From: JALZCH01 sp036387135
GTDB taxonomy: Bacteria > Acidobacteriota > Blastocatellia > Pyrinomonadales > Pyrinomonadaceae
Reading direction: 5' to 3'
DNA length: 64,000 nt
Assembly: GCA_036387135.1 (NCBI GenBank)
Contig: DASVUH010000076.1
Location: 22,832 to 86,831 of the forward strand
Shown: positions 7,742-16,814 of the stretch, in pieces
How the letters are laid out: each line of letters opens with the position of its first letter
How positions within the stretch are numbered: the stretch's first letter is position 1
Notes under the pieces: model-generated
Databases searched by the model: none
Told to the model about the DNA's origin: nothing
What the model saw: only the letters and a program-made list of their open reading frames with translations
Made by a program: the position numbers and the translations under genes

Positions 7742-8278
7742 ATGGCAGCTAAAAAGACATCGGGCGGCGGGTCTGAAGAGCAAAATACCGAATCTTCGGG
7801 CGGCGCTGCAAATAAATCAGCAAGCGGCGGTAAAGGCGGCGGCAAAGGTTCCGGCGGCGCAAGTAAAGGTTCAGGCGCTAAAGGCTCAGCAGGAGGTAAA
7901 GGAGCAGCCGCCAAAACTGGCGGAAGCAAAGGTGGAGGCAAAGGCGGAAGTAAGGGCGGAGGAAGCGCCAAGAAATCCGGCGGAGCATCGAGCGGCGGCA
8001 AAGGCTCTACAACAAAGAGCATTTTAAATAAAGTCGGCGAAGTTGCTGCCGAAGTCGCGATAGGCGCAGCAACCGAAGCCGCAATCGGCGCGGTCAAAGG
8101 CGCGGTCGAAGCCGTTGAAAAAGCGACCGGAATTGGCTCGGAAGGCAGCGGCAGCAAAGGCGGTTCCGGTTCAAAAGGCGGCAAAGGCGGTAAAGGCGGC
8201 GCAGGCAAGGGCGGTTCGTCTAAGGGCGGCGGGTCGAAAGGCGGAGGCGGTAAATCCGGCAAAGGCTCGGCAAAATAA
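7742..8278 (+). CDS. Gly/Lys/Ser-rich low-complexity protein with a central Ala-rich helix
   Basis: A 178-residue protein with a strong AAGGAG Shine-Dalgarno. Both flanks are built from short Gly-Gly-Lys and Ser-Lys-Gly units. Between them (about residues 97-132) lies one ordered segment, NKVGEVAAEVAIGAATEAA, continuing as an Ala/Val/Glu amphipathic helix. It has no signal peptide. The basic tails could bind nucleic acid or another polyanion, somewhat like histone-H1-like tails, but that is inference. The opposite strand also has a long Pro-rich ORF; the Shine-Dalgarno and terminator favour the plus strand. Confidence 0.7.
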   Translation: MAAKKTSGGGSEEQNTESSGGAANKSASGGKGGGKGSGGASKGSGAKGSAGGKGAAAKTGGSKGGGKGGSKGGGSAKKSGGASSGGKGSTTKSILNKVGEVAAEVAIGAATEAAIGAVKGAVEAVEKATGIGSEGSGSKGGSGSKGGKGGKGGAGKGGSSKGGGSKGGGGKSGKGSAK

Positions 8279-8300
8279 GGATAAATCCAAGAGAGAACCT

Positions 8301-8356
8301 ACAAGAAACAGGTTACGGGAAAAGATTTTGCTGGTTTCCCGTAACCTGTTTCTTGT
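8301..8356 (+). terminator. Long-stem hairpin after the Gly/Lys/Ser-rich gene
   Basis: A 22 bp perfect stem (8301-8322 with 8335-8356; core AAACAGGTTACGGG) lies 22 bases past the stop. There is no proper T-tract after it. It resembles the long-stem hairpin at 5118-5177 in design but not in sequence. Confidence 0.7.
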
Positions 8357-8563
8357 TACTTAAATCATCGCTCTCAGTGTGATAAACAATTGCTATTTCC
8401 GAGAATGAATGCCGAATAGAGGATTTATGTAACTCAAATTTCGGCACTTTTCCAATTATTTAATCATCTGTTACCCGAAAGTGCAAAAAATAAACATTTG
8501 GTGTCTGTTAGTGGAACCAGAGATTTTATTACTTAAAATAAATCTTCAGGACAATCATCGGGT

Positions 8564-11008
8564 TCAATTCGAGACGCTTACAGATACCTTATTTTTACTG
8601 TTTGCAAATTCCAGTTTGAGAGCAGTGCTTTTAATTCCCTCTCTAAACTCGAAGACAATTTCCTTATCAGAAAAATCATCAGTCAGTCCGGCACCAGCTA
8701 AGGTAACGAATTTATTATCCTTGGAAACGACCTTAGTGATTTCTTTTCCATTGAACGTCACCTTATCTAATTTGTCTAGATTATCACCCTGAACGATAAT
8801 TTCTTTTGCTCCGACTGGGATAGGCAATCCGCCCCTGACCGTCAGTACTGGTTTTTTATCCGTCTCGACGGTCGCCGGAAGCGAAAGCGGAATCGGTCGC
8901 TCTCCAGGACTTTTCTCAAGGACAATCTGTTTGTTCGCCTTCACTTGTTGGTCGGGAGTTAGTTCAAAAGCCTGCAAGGTTTCGACGCTAGGTCCGCTGG
9001 CATCACCGCTGTAATAACGGAATTCCCTTAAGGTAACGCCGCTCGGTAGTAATACTTTAGCGTTTTGTAAACGATTGCCGTAAAGCAGATAAACTGTATT
9101 GCTTCCGACTTGTCCGTAAATACCGATTTTGTCAGGTGAGTTTTCGGCTTTAAACCGGTCGGTTACTCTCGCTGAAAAATCTTCTCTCCAGAATAGCGGC
9201 TTCACCTCAATGCTTGTCGAATTTGACAGCAAGTTCGTTGGAACAATCGCTTTTAATTCGGTGCGGCGAGTGCTTTCGTTAAAGTAACGTTCAATCGGAG
9301 CGTCGGACAATCCGAAAACTTTGTTTCCCACCACAATGACGTATTTGTCATAATCTATTCCATCAGGAAGCCGGGGAATCGTTATTTTCAAAATGCTGTT
9401 CAAACTGTCGTAAGCCGTAATTTCGGGTGTGTCAATTATGAGCGAGGGAGTTGCCTTTGCTGGATCATCCCCACGTAAGCTGCACCCTCGCGTCAATGCC
9501 GGTAGCAGAATTGGAAAAGCTGAATCAACAATCTCTATTTCCGTTCCGTCTCTAGTAACGAGAAACGCTCTATGTCTTGCCACGTCAGCCGCGCTTGCAA
9601 CAAAACGAATTTGCGTTAATTCCGAAGTAAAGCCCGGCGAGCCTTCCCGATAGAAGTTATTTCCGATGCGAACATATGTTCCGGGCAGGAATCTTCCTGT
9701 GAGGGCGGCTTGAACGACGCCGGAGCCCAAGTCTTGAAAATCAATTTTTTCAATAACAGGTGTCAGATCAAATCTCGGTATCGGTGTGGGAGCATTCTGA
9801 ACCCGAACCGAATCTGCGATTACCTCCTTGAGCACACCACGTTTACGGTCATACTTTCGCCAGTAAGTTTTGATTGTAAGATTGCCGAAGCATCCGGAAA
9901 TTTCTTTCAACGGTGCGGCAAGTTGGACGAAGGTTTGTTTCAAACCGGAACGCACGTAACGTTGACCGAGCACCGGGCGAAACTGCCACGAGAACTGCGT
10001 TGAGTCTGCGGACGATGCGCGGTGCATCATCGCTAACGTATCTTGGTCTTGCACGATGTAGTAGGATTTTCTCCCGCGTAGGTAAGAGAATCCGCCGTTG
10101 ATGACCTGCGTGACTATACCGCCGCCGACTGAAGTCATTTTATCGGTAATTGACGCCACATTATAAGTTTTTTCGCGCGGCAAAAGAGCAGTGACAGTTG
10201 GCGGCTCAGTACTGAATAAGATTTGTCCCGGCATGGCTTCAGGCGGATTGGCTACTTCAATCTCGACCATAGCGACAGCATCTTTATAGCGCTCCTGTGT
10301 CGTGACTGTAATGGGAAATCCGAGCGTTGTCCGAGGTTTAATTAACCGCTCGCCCGACACATAGCGGTCGGACAGAGAGCCTTCGATAAGCAATTGCAGA
10401 TTGGCGATTTCATAAGTAAGCTGCATCATCTCGTTCAATGCGTCCAGCGACGAGACATTGAAACCGCTCGTCGGAAGGCTTGCCGAATTCGACGGCAGCG
10501 ATGGTACTGAGGCAGTCATCTGCGGCGTGGTCGTGACTACATTCTGCGCGGGCTGTCCGGCAACCGCCGTTACCGTCTGCCCGCTCGGAGCATTGACTGT
10601 CGTTGTGGTGCCCGTCGCGCCGAGTGACGTGACCGCCGTCGACGGGGGCGGCGGACCGAGTATTTGCGCCGAGAATGACTGCTGCTCAAGCGTCGCGCCG
10701 GTTATCGCGCCGATTCTCGACAGCAAGCCACTCTGATCGAAAGATTGCAGCGCGGCGAGACGAAGCCGCGCCGCATTCAGCATTAATTGCAGCGAACTAT
10801 CGTCATAGACCTTCGCCGTATCAACGAAAATGCCGTTATCTACTGATTGATAGATTCTCTCTACATCTGACGTAGTGCCGGGAACCATTCTGGGGCGTTG
10901 CGGAAGGACGGTAGAACCGCAAAGCAGTGACAGCATAATCACTGCGCAAATCAGCCGTAGATGCCCTAAACTGATTTTTTTAGTTTTTGTTCTCCATTTC
11001 GTTTTCAT
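8564..11008 (-). CDS. Large exported protein of unknown function, IPT/TIG-like C-terminus
   Basis: An 814-residue protein that I do not recognise as a whole. It starts with a basic stretch and a hydrophobic signal segment (LRLICAVIMLSLLCGSTVLP). Then come a helical part (about 40-105), a Thr/Pro/Ser-rich linker (about 112-180), and a long beta-rich region. The last 100 residues (LTVRGGLPIPVGAKEIIVQG, followed by LDKVTFNGKEI) look like an Ig-like IPT/TIG fold. A good AGAGG Shine-Dalgarno precedes the ATG. It is the second gene of a two-gene unit, 28 bases after a 145-residue cytosolic-looking protein. A role at the cell surface is inference. Confidence 0.7.
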   Translation of the reverse strand: MKTKWRTKTKKISLGHLRLICAVIMLSLLCGSTVLPQRPRMVPGTTSDVERIYQSVDNGIFVDTAKVYDDSSLQLMLNAARLRLAALQSFDQSGLLSRIGAITGATLEQQSFSAQILGPPPPSTAVTSLGATGTTTTVNAPSGQTVTAVAGQPAQNVVTTTPQMTASVPSLPSNSASLPTSGFNVSSLDALNEMMQLTYEIANLQLLIEGSLSDRYVSGERLIKPRTTLGFPITVTTQERYKDAVAMVEIEVANPPEAMPGQILFSTEPPTVTALLPREKTYNVASITDKMTSVGGGIVTQVINGGFSYLRGRKSYYIVQDQDTLAMMHRASSADSTQFSWQFRPVLGQRYVRSGLKQTFVQLAAPLKEISGCFGNLTIKTYWRKYDRKRGVLKEVIADSVRVQNAPTPIPRFDLTPVIEKIDFQDLGSGVVQAALTGRFLPGTYVRIGNNFYREGSPGFTSELTQIRFVASAADVARHRAFLVTRDGTEIEIVDSAFPILLPALTRGCSLRGDDPAKATPSLIIDTPEITAYDSLNSILKITIPRLPDGIDYDKYVIVVGNKVFGLSDAPIERYFNESTRRTELKAIVPTNLLSNSTSIEVKPLFWREDFSARVTDRFKAENSPDKIGIYGQVGSNTVYLLYGNRLQNAKVLLPSGVTLREFRYYSGDASGPSVETLQAFELTPDQQVKANKQIVLEKSPGERPIPLSLPATVETDKKPVLTVRGGLPIPVGAKEIIVQGDNLDKLDKVTFNGKEITKVVSKDNKFVTLAGAGLTDDFSDKEIVFEFREGIKSTALKLEFANSKNKVSVSVSN

Positions 11009-11036
11009 AGTTTTACCTCTTTAACAAATATCTTTA

Positions 11037-11474
11037 CTATTCGTTCTTTTTATTCGAGCGGTCTTTCCTTGCGGATTTCGTCGTTTTTTTGCCCTCGGTT
11101 TCCGCCACTTTTTCTTCGGCACTCCTTTTTGCTGTTTTTTTACTCTCAACCGTTGATGAGCCTAATTCGGCGAAAGCCCTAATCAAGTCGCTTTCTGCCG
11201 CGGCGGCGTCGAATGTTGGATTAAGAGACGCCACGCCCGACGGCTGCAACGAAGCTGCCCGCGCGTCGTCCATTAAAATTGCACTGATACTAGGCACTTT
11301 CTGACCCCTTACATCAATAAGCTGTCCCGATTGCAGTTTCCTGATTTTTACTAAAAATTGCGTCGCCGCAAACATCGCTTGTGCAGTGTCGGGTATTCCT
11401 GATTTCAGCAGAAGGTCACCGTCAAGGCTTGACTGGTTGCTGATTATTGTTAGCGTTCCTGTAAAAGTACTCAT
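11037..11474 (-). CDS. Hypothetical protein with Lys/Glu-rich C-terminal tail
   Basis: A 145-residue protein with no recognised domain. The first 80 residues look folded (FTGTLTIISNQSSLDGDLLL then FLVKIRKLQSGQLIDVRGQK). The last 35 residues are a charged, Lys-rich disordered tail. It has no signal peptide. A strong AAAGGAG Shine-Dalgarno stands before the ATG. It lies directly upstream of the 814-residue exported protein and is almost certainly cotranscribed with it, so the two probably work together. Confidence 0.65.
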   Translation of the reverse strand: MSTFTGTLTIISNQSSLDGDLLLKSGIPDTAQAMFAATQFLVKIRKLQSGQLIDVRGQKVPSISAILMDDARAASLQPSGVASLNPTFDAAAAESDLIRAFAELGSSTVESKKTAKRSAEEKVAETEGKKTTKSARKDRSNKKNE

Positions 11475-11892
11475 GTTGTCTCCTTTAGTGTCTCTGAAAA
11501 TTATGCAGCTAAGCCTCTTAATAATTGATACTCAGCCCATTCTGACATTTCTTGTTCTAGCTAATAATGCGTTTTTCTTTTAAAACATTACACAAAATCA
11601 AACTGTTAATATTTTCTGCTTACTAGCGCATGAAACTAACGCAAAAAACGATCATCCCAAACCAAAAGTTAAGTATTTTAGTTTCGTGCGTAATATTATT
11701 TTTCAATTCAAATAACTTGGATTGAATAGTATGTTTAAGAAAACTTATCGCAGATTGAAATAAGATATTAAAAGTGAAGATAGGTAGTTTTTATTTGATA
11801 GGATTATTTAAGCACCAAATATTCGCTAGTGAATTTAAGCATCGAATGTTCCAGTGAACAAACGATGCTTAAAAACATATTTTTGTTTCAAC
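11475..11892. other. AT-rich intergenic region with one inverted repeat
   Basis: No gene is called here. TTAAGCATCG (11835-11844) and CGATGCTTAA (11863-11872) form a 10 bp perfect hairpin with an 18-base loop, just past the end of dcd. It may act as its terminator, although no T-tract follows. The right-to-left promoter of the 145-residue protein should lie near 11480-11560. Confidence 0.45.
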
Positions 11893-12480
11893 TTAAACTT
11901 TCGCGTAAGTCAAACCAGTTTGTCCCTGATATTTCCCGCCGCGATCTTCATAGGAAACCGCACAATTTTCGTCAGATTCAAAAAACAAAATCTGCCCGAC
12001 GCCTTCATTAACGTAAACTCTCAGCGGAAGATTTGCCAGATTCGCAATCTCGACCACCAATCTCCCCGTCCAACCGGCTTCGAGCGGAGTTGTATTAACG
12101 AGCAAACCTGCGCGCGCATACGTAGATTTTCCGAGCGCTATTCCGGTTACATTGCGCGGCATTCGGAAAGTTTCGACCGTTACGCCCAAACCGTAATGAT
12201 GCGGCGGGAGCAAATAATAACGCGCGCCGTCTTCGGCGGTGCGAAGCGGCGGTTCGATGAGCGAAGATTCGGCAAAGTGTTTCGGATCAATCTCGTCGCC
12301 GCGAATCGGTGAAAACACGCGAAATCCGTCGTCCGCGAGGCGCATATCGTAGCCGTAGCTCGAAGCTCCGGCGGAAATTATTTTATTTTCGCCGGCGTAA
12401 CGCATGAGTTCAGGCAAAAACGGGTCAATCATTTTTGCTTCTTCAGCCATCCGGCGAATCCAAAGGTCTGATTTAATCAT
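11893..12480 (-). CDS. dcd: dCTP deaminase
   Basis: A 195-residue member of the dUTPase/Dcd trimer family. It deaminates dCTP to dUTP (EC 3.5.4.13), feeding dTMP synthesis. The signature GKSTYARAGLLVNTTPLEAG carries the catalytic Glu (residue 134), and SSYGYDMRL is the conserved N-terminal motif. The length is normal for a mono-functional Dcd. It is the last gene of a minus-strand run with the methyltransferase 21 bases upstream. Confidence 0.93.
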   Translation of the reverse strand: MIKSDLWIRRMAEEAKMIDPFLPELMRYAGENKIISAGASSYGYDMRLADDGFRVFSPIRGDEIDPKHFAESSLIEPPLRTAEDGARYYLLPPHHYGLGVTVETFRMPRNVTGIALGKSTYARAGLLVNTTPLEAGWTGRLVVEIANLANLPLRVYVNEGVGQILFFESDENCAVSYEDRGGKYQGQTGLTYAKV

Positions 12481-12501
12481 TCAAAAATTCCTGTTTAAAT
12501 T

Positions 12502-13272
12502 TTAAAGTTTTTTGGCTCGCGTGGCGATGTAAGTCGGCATAAAACGCGCGAGCGGGTGACGGCGATGATGATCTTCGTAAAAACCGATTAACGCAAATCC
12601 GGCGTCAAGCTGTCCGCCGATTTGGTCTGCCAAAGTATGACTGAATTCGAGCGGCTCGCCTTTGTCCGTGTAAAAACGCCGTTCTTCCTCCGTTAGATTT
12701 TCCAAATCCGAATACGGCAGCGCGTATTTAATTTCAAGCTCGCCTTTTTCGGCAAGCAATGGATCGAAAATGTACAAAGCCGGTTTATTAAAACCAGCCA
12801 AAAGCGTGCCGCCGCAACGCAAAACTCTGTAACATTCGCGCCAGACGGGGCGAACGGCGGGCGCGAAACAATTTGAAACCGGATGAAAAATCAAATCGAA
12901 GCTCTGGTCGGCAAAAACCGAAAGGTCTGCCATTTCGCCCTGGACGGTTTTGAGAGATAAATTCTCGCGCGCGGCGACTTTTAAATCCTGTTCGAGCTGT
13001 GCGGGCGAATTATCGAAAACCGTTACATTTGCGCCCGTCGCCGCCAGAACCGGGGCTTGCTGCCCGCCGCCCGAAGCGAGACACAAAACGTCAACGCCTT
13101 TTAAATCCGCCGGAAACCAATCGCGCGGCGCGGGCTTTGTTTCAGTCAAAAGAATCGAAAATTCGCCGCGTCTAGCCGCCTCAATTGTTTCCGCAGAAAC
13201 CGGCACAGTCCATTCGTTTCCCTTTTCGACCTCGCGGTTCCAAGCGGCGCGGTTGTATTCGACGATGTTCAT
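12502..13272 (-). CDS. Class I SAM-dependent methyltransferase
   Basis: An approximately 256-residue Rossmann-fold methyltransferase. Motif I is VLCLASGGGQQAPVLAATGA, followed by an acidic residue at the end of strand 2 (VTVFDNS). A motif-IV-like segment is FDLIFHPVSNCF, and GGTLLAGFNKP is a post-motif. The UbiE-like arrangement gives no substrate. I use the ATG at 13272; an upstream TTG at 13284 is possible. It sits between the DUF4097 genes and dcd in one minus-strand run. Confidence 0.85.
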   Translation of the reverse strand: MNIVEYNRAAWNREVEKGNEWTVPVSAETIEAARRGEFSILLTETKPAPRDWFPADLKGVDVLCLASGGGQQAPVLAATGANVTVFDNSPAQLEQDLKVAARENLSLKTVQGEMADLSVFADQSFDLIFHPVSNCFAPAVRPVWRECYRVLRCGGTLLAGFNKPALYIFDPLLAEKGELEIKYALPYSDLENLTEEERRFYTDKGEPLEFSHTLADQIGGQLDAGFALIGFYEDHHRRHPLARFMPTYIATRAKKL

Positions 13273-13304
13273 TGAAAAACTCAAAAAGACAATTTCGAGT
13301 TCTT

Positions 13305-14168
13305 TTATTTATCATTTCCAGCCGCCGAGTTCAAACGCAAGCTGCCGTCGCCGACTGTGAATAAAAATTTTGCGCCGCCGGTTCCGGCTCTCGCCTGGAT
13401 TGCTTTTTCGGTAAATTTCGCGCGGTCGCGCGGTTTTAGAGTGTGAAAGGAATTTTCGATTTGTCCCGTGCGTAAGATTTCGGCGTTAACATCGGCGTTC
13501 ATATCCGGCGGCATTGTGACGTTTAACTCTCCGTTCGCCACCTGCACGTCCGCGCCGCTTCCGCGCCAGCTTCTCGCCGTTGCATTAAACTTTATTTTGC
13601 CGCTGCCGAAAGTCGCCATTACCACACCGCCCGAAAACGTCAGGTCTGCGTTTTCCGTTTGGGAGGCTTTAATCACAATCACGCCTTCGACGCCCGATAA
13701 ATTTAAATCGCCGCGCCCGGAATTAATCTCCAAATCGGTGAACGACGGCAGCTTGATTCGATAATCAATGCGAAACGGAACGTTTAAAAGCCGTTTCGGA
13801 AATTGCTTGAAATTCTTTTTAAGAAATTGTTTGTCGTGCGCGCCGGTCGTCAAAATGCGGACGTGGTTGGTTTCGGCGTCGGCGACAAAACTGTTGGCTT
13901 GCCCGAGCAAATTTAAATCTTCTTCGCTGGCGGCTTCGATTGAGATTTCAGCCGTAATTTCGATTTGTCTTTGCTGCCAGCCTTCGATTGCGATTGAACC
14001 GGCGGGCGCGCCCAAAATCGTGACGCTGCCGCCCGGATTCAAATCGAGACGCTCGGTTTTAATTGTTGTGCGCTTAAAACGATTTTGCTGCGAATCGTTT
14101 TGTCCGAAAATGAAAAGCGGCAGCGTAAATAAAACGGCTGCCGCAATTAAGATTTGTTTTGATTTCAC
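13305..14168 (-). CDS. DUF4097-type exported beta-strand repeat protein (copy 2)
   Basis: An approximately 287-residue protein with a signal peptide (KQILIAAAVLFTLPLFIFGQ). A right-handed beta-repeat region of the DUF4097 putative-adhesin type follows (LDLNPGGSVTILGAPAGSIAI, then LEINSGRGDLNLSGVEG). I choose the GTG at 14168 as start because it lies two bases past the previous stop; upstream TTG/GTT codons would overlap that gene. It is the second of two related genes behind an ECF sigma/anti-sigma pair, so it is probably regulated with them. Confidence 0.75.
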   Translation of the reverse strand: MKSKQILIAAAVLFTLPLFIFGQNDSQQNRFKRTTIKTERLDLNPGGSVTILGAPAGSIAIEGWQQRQIEITAEISIEAASEEDLNLLGQANSFVADAETNHVRILTTGAHDKQFLKKNFKQFPKRLLNVPFRIDYRIKLPSFTDLEINSGRGDLNLSGVEGVIVIKASQTENADLTFSGGVVMATFGSGKIKFNATARSWRGSGADVQVANGELNVTMPPDMNADVNAEILRTGQIENSFHTLKPRDRAKFTEKAIQARAGTGGAKFLFTVGDGSLRLNSAAGNDK

Positions 14169-14172
14169 TTTT

Positions 14173-14898
14173 TTAACGTAGAATAAAAGCAATTGTCCCG
14201 CGTTTATTAAGAATCGTCATATTAGCGCGACCGTCATTAACGCTGCCGGTAACTTTACGCCCTCCGCTCTGAAAACTCAATCCCGAATTTGCCAGAGGTC
14301 CGAGCGCAAAATTGTTGGGTTCCGACGCAGTTGCGGAAAGCCGGAAAGACGAAGAAAAAGGAATGCGAATGTTAATGTCGCCGCGCAACAATTTAAAGCT
14401 GTAAGTTCCGCCGGATTGCAGCGTGCCGTCGAAAAAGATATTGCCGCTTGAGCTTTCCGCCATCACCGTGTCGGCTTTGATATTGGATAAGCTAACGTCG
14501 CCGTCAAGACTGATTTTAGCGCGAATCATCGAACCGGAAACGTCGCGGACTTCTAAATTGCCCAATTTGGTTTCGATGTCAACCGATGAATCGTAAGGCA
14601 CCCAGACTTTGAAATTAATGCTGCCGACATCGCCGCGTCCCTGATTGTCGCGGACGATGTTAATAGTTAGCGCATTGTTTGACGATTCGGGGAGCATTTT
14701 CGCCGCCGACGATTCCATTTTCGCCGAGACGCGGATTTCGTCGCGCTGCCAGCCGTAAACGGTAATCGTCCCCGTCATATTGGTGAGCTGAAGCCGGACA
14801 TTTTTATTTGTCCGATAAGTTTTGGTAAATTGCTTCTGCGCCCAAACAGCGGGCGAAAAAACCAGTGAAGCAAAAATAATGAGTAAACAAGCCTTCAT
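14173..14898 (-). CDS. DUF4097-type exported beta-strand repeat protein (copy 1)
   Basis: A 241-residue protein with a signal peptide (LLIIFASLVFSPAVWA) and a DUF4097-like beta-repeat body. The body includes TNMTGTITVYGWQRDEIRVS, VDIETKLGNLEVRDVSGSM and SSSGNIFFDGTL. The GWQRDEI/GWQQRQI block is shared with the following gene, so the two are paralogues. In other bacteria such proteins are often encoded next to zf-HC2 anti-sigma genes; here they follow a sigma/anti-sigma pair. Function is unknown. Confidence 0.8.
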   Translation of the reverse strand: MKACLLIIFASLVFSPAVWAQKQFTKTYRTNKNVRLQLTNMTGTITVYGWQRDEIRVSAKMESSAAKMLPESSNNALTINIVRDNQGRGDVGSINFKVWVPYDSSVDIETKLGNLEVRDVSGSMIRAKISLDGDVSLSNIKADTVMAESSSGNIFFDGTLQSGGTYSFKLLRGDINIRIPFSSSFRLSATASEPNNFALGPLANSGLSFQSGGRKVTGSVNDGRANMTILNKRGTIAFILR

Positions 14899-14916
14899 TC
14901 TTCGAGTCTTTGCGTA

Positions 14917-15018
14917 AATAGTAAATCGTAAATAGCGCGCGGCGTAAAAGGTTGTTAGAGCAAAACAACCTGAGAACAGCTAAATTACCACACCGGACGC
15001 TATTCACGATTTACTATT
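14917..15018. repeat. Inverted repeat built from 7 bp words
   Basis: Arms 14917-14937 and 14998-15018 are 21 bp reverse complements with one mismatch. They are made of heptads such as AAATAGT-AAATCGT. A smaller hairpin, GGTTGTT/AACAACC (14950-14970), lies inside. The element fills most of the 130 bp gap between the anti-sigma gene and the first DUF4097 gene, inside what is otherwise one operon. Confidence 0.75.
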
Positions 15019-15028
15019 CACTAAAACC

Positions 15029-15796
15029 TTATAAATCAGCAAACTCCCGCAACAATTCCATTTTGTCGCTGAGCGCCGAGTTGAGCATTTCTTCGGAAAC
15101 TTCGTCGTGAGGATTAACCTGCAACTGTTTTTCCTGTTCGGCGACGATCATATCAAGCTCTTGCAAATTACGGTCGAAAGCATCGCGCAGGTGCTGATTC
15201 CATTGTCTTTTGCGCTGTTCAACGCGGCGCTGCCAGTAATCAATCGCAATTTGCTGTTCCTGAAGGCGCGCGTCAATGCCGGTGTGCGGTTTTTCAGCCA
15301 CTTTCGTAAAACCGAAACCGCTCAAAACCTGCGACATCATGCCGGTTTGTTGAGCGGTCGAGGCGGAAAAAGCCGGAGCATTCGCCGTCGAATTCTGCTG
15401 CAAAGCGACAACGGTCACGAGCGCAGTGATCACGACGGTTCCTAAAACCGCCGAAGCGAGCTGATGCGACGATAACTGCCAGTTTTGATTCAGCCAGCGC
15501 GCGGCGAAACCGCCGTTAGCGTGGGCGGGCTGCAATTGCGGATCTTTATGGACAAGCGCGCTTTGTTCGCCTTCAATCAAATTGCTGATCCGCAGCCACA
15601 AAGCTTGTGAGTTCGGCGGCGAGTCGGGAGCGTTTCTGACTTCCAAACAGCAATTTAGAATCGCCGAAAAATCCGCGCGCAAAACAGCGCACGGCGCGCA
15701 AATTTCAAAATGGCTTTCGATTGCGGCACAGTCTTGTTCCGATAGTTCACCGTCTAGATATTCGTTGACGTGTGCCTGACACCATTCACAGTTCAT
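15029..15796 (-). CDS. Anti-sigma factor with zf-HC2 domain and one membrane segment
   Basis: A 255-residue membrane anti-sigma factor. The N-terminal zinc-binding anti-sigma domain has CEWCQAHVNEYLDGELSEQD followed by H-x3-C-x2-C (HFEICAPC). One transmembrane helix follows (about residues 118-135, AVLGTVVITALVTVVAL). The outer part is a charged helical, probably coiled-coil, domain (QEQQIAIDYWQRRVEQRKRQ). It lies 149 bases after the ECF sigma gene, the usual order. It would hold that sigma factor at the membrane until a signal releases it. Confidence 0.88.
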   Translation of the reverse strand: MNCEWCQAHVNEYLDGELSEQDCAAIESHFEICAPCAVLRADFSAILNCCLEVRNAPDSPPNSQALWLRISNLIEGEQSALVHKDPQLQPAHANGGFAARWLNQNWQLSSHQLASAVLGTVVITALVTVVALQQNSTANAPAFSASTAQQTGMMSQVLSGFGFTKVAEKPHTGIDARLQEQQIAIDYWQRRVEQRKRQWNQHLRDAFDRNLQELDMIVAEQEKQLQVNPHDEVSEEMLNSALSDKMELLREFADL

Positions 15797-15945
15797 TTTT
15801 CATTAGCCTCGAAATCGAAAAAACTTCATGGTTGCCGTCGCGCAACCTTTTGGATAAATTTGCCGCTTGAAAAACGGCTCATTTTTTATGTGTGCGGCGG
15901 CTTCGATTAAAAATTCGTTATAACCGGAGCGCACAAGTTTGGAAG

Positions 15946-16626
15946 CTACGAAACTTCATTTTGTTGCCTTAGCAAATCACGTAATTTTCTGCGCGCCTTG
16001 TGAAGCTGCGATTTCGACGTGCCGATGCTCAAACCGAGCATCTTTGCAATCTCTTCGTGTTCGTAGCCTTCAACGTCGTGCAAAACGAAAATCGTGCGAT
16101 AACCGCGCGGCAATTGACTGATTGCTTTATCCAAAGCGATGCGGTCAACCACCGGCATTCGGTCGTAATGTTCCGTTCCGGGAACGATTTGTTCCGGCGT
16201 GTCGCCTTCTTCGGTCGTTTTTTCGTCTTTAACCGAGCGTTTGCGGAAATGCATTAAAACCTGATTGACCGTCAAACGGTGCAGCCAGGTCGTAAACGCC
16301 GATTCGCCGCGAAAGCTGCCGATTTTGCGGAAAAGCTGGATAAAAACTTCCTGCGTCAAATCTTCGGCTTCGGGCGGATTTTGCGTCATCCGCAGACAAA
16401 GACTGTAAACGCGGCGATGATGCCGCTGATAAATTCGCTCAAACGCCGCCATTTCGCCGCCCGCCGCCGCTTGCGTGAGAGCGTAATCGCTCGCTTGCGC
16501 GTCCGGTTTCGGCTTTGATTTGGATTCCGTTAGTTTGGTCGAATCGGGAACATCTAAGGGCTTGGCGTTTTCGTCCTGCTCGATATGGCAGGAAACGCCG
16601 TCTAAAGTTTGCGAAGTCACATTCAT
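15946..16626 (-). CDS. ECF-type RNA polymerase sigma factor
   Basis: A 226-residue sigma-70 family protein with an N-terminal extension of about 45 residues. Region 2 is FERIYQRHHRRVYSLCLRMT followed by AEDLTQEVFIQLFRKI and FTTWLHRLTVN. Region 4 is LPRGYRTIFVLHDVEGYEHE followed by EIAKMLGLSIGTSKSQLHKA. It is first in a minus-strand run with its anti-sigma factor and two DUF4097 proteins. By analogy it would drive a cell-envelope response and its own operon. Confidence 0.92.
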   Translation of the reverse strand: MNVTSQTLDGVSCHIEQDENAKPLDVPDSTKLTESKSKPKPDAQASDYALTQAAAGGEMAAFERIYQRHHRRVYSLCLRMTQNPPEAEDLTQEVFIQLFRKIGSFRGESAFTTWLHRLTVNQVLMHFRKRSVKDEKTTEEGDTPEQIVPGTEHYDRMPVVDRIALDKAISQLPRGYRTIFVLHDVEGYEHEEIAKMLGLSIGTSKSQLHKARRKLRDLLRQQNEVS

Positions 16627-16814
16627 CGTTCGCGCTCCAAATTTTCGATTCCTCTGTACAGAGTCTGTGCAATCTCGCGGTTATGACGCGGTTGTCCTTT
16701 ATCATAGTTGCTCGAAAGGCGCGGATTTTTTACAACTTTTAATTTATAGGCGGCAACCAAACCGATTCGCTTGACAGTTGCCGTACAAACGGGTTTTGCT
16801 TGAGCGTACGAAAA

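Noticed and set aside
7723..8262. 179-codon Pro-rich ORF on the minus strand
   Set aside because: It is the complement of Gly/Lys-rich codons. The plus strand has the strong ribosome-binding site and a hairpin after the stop.
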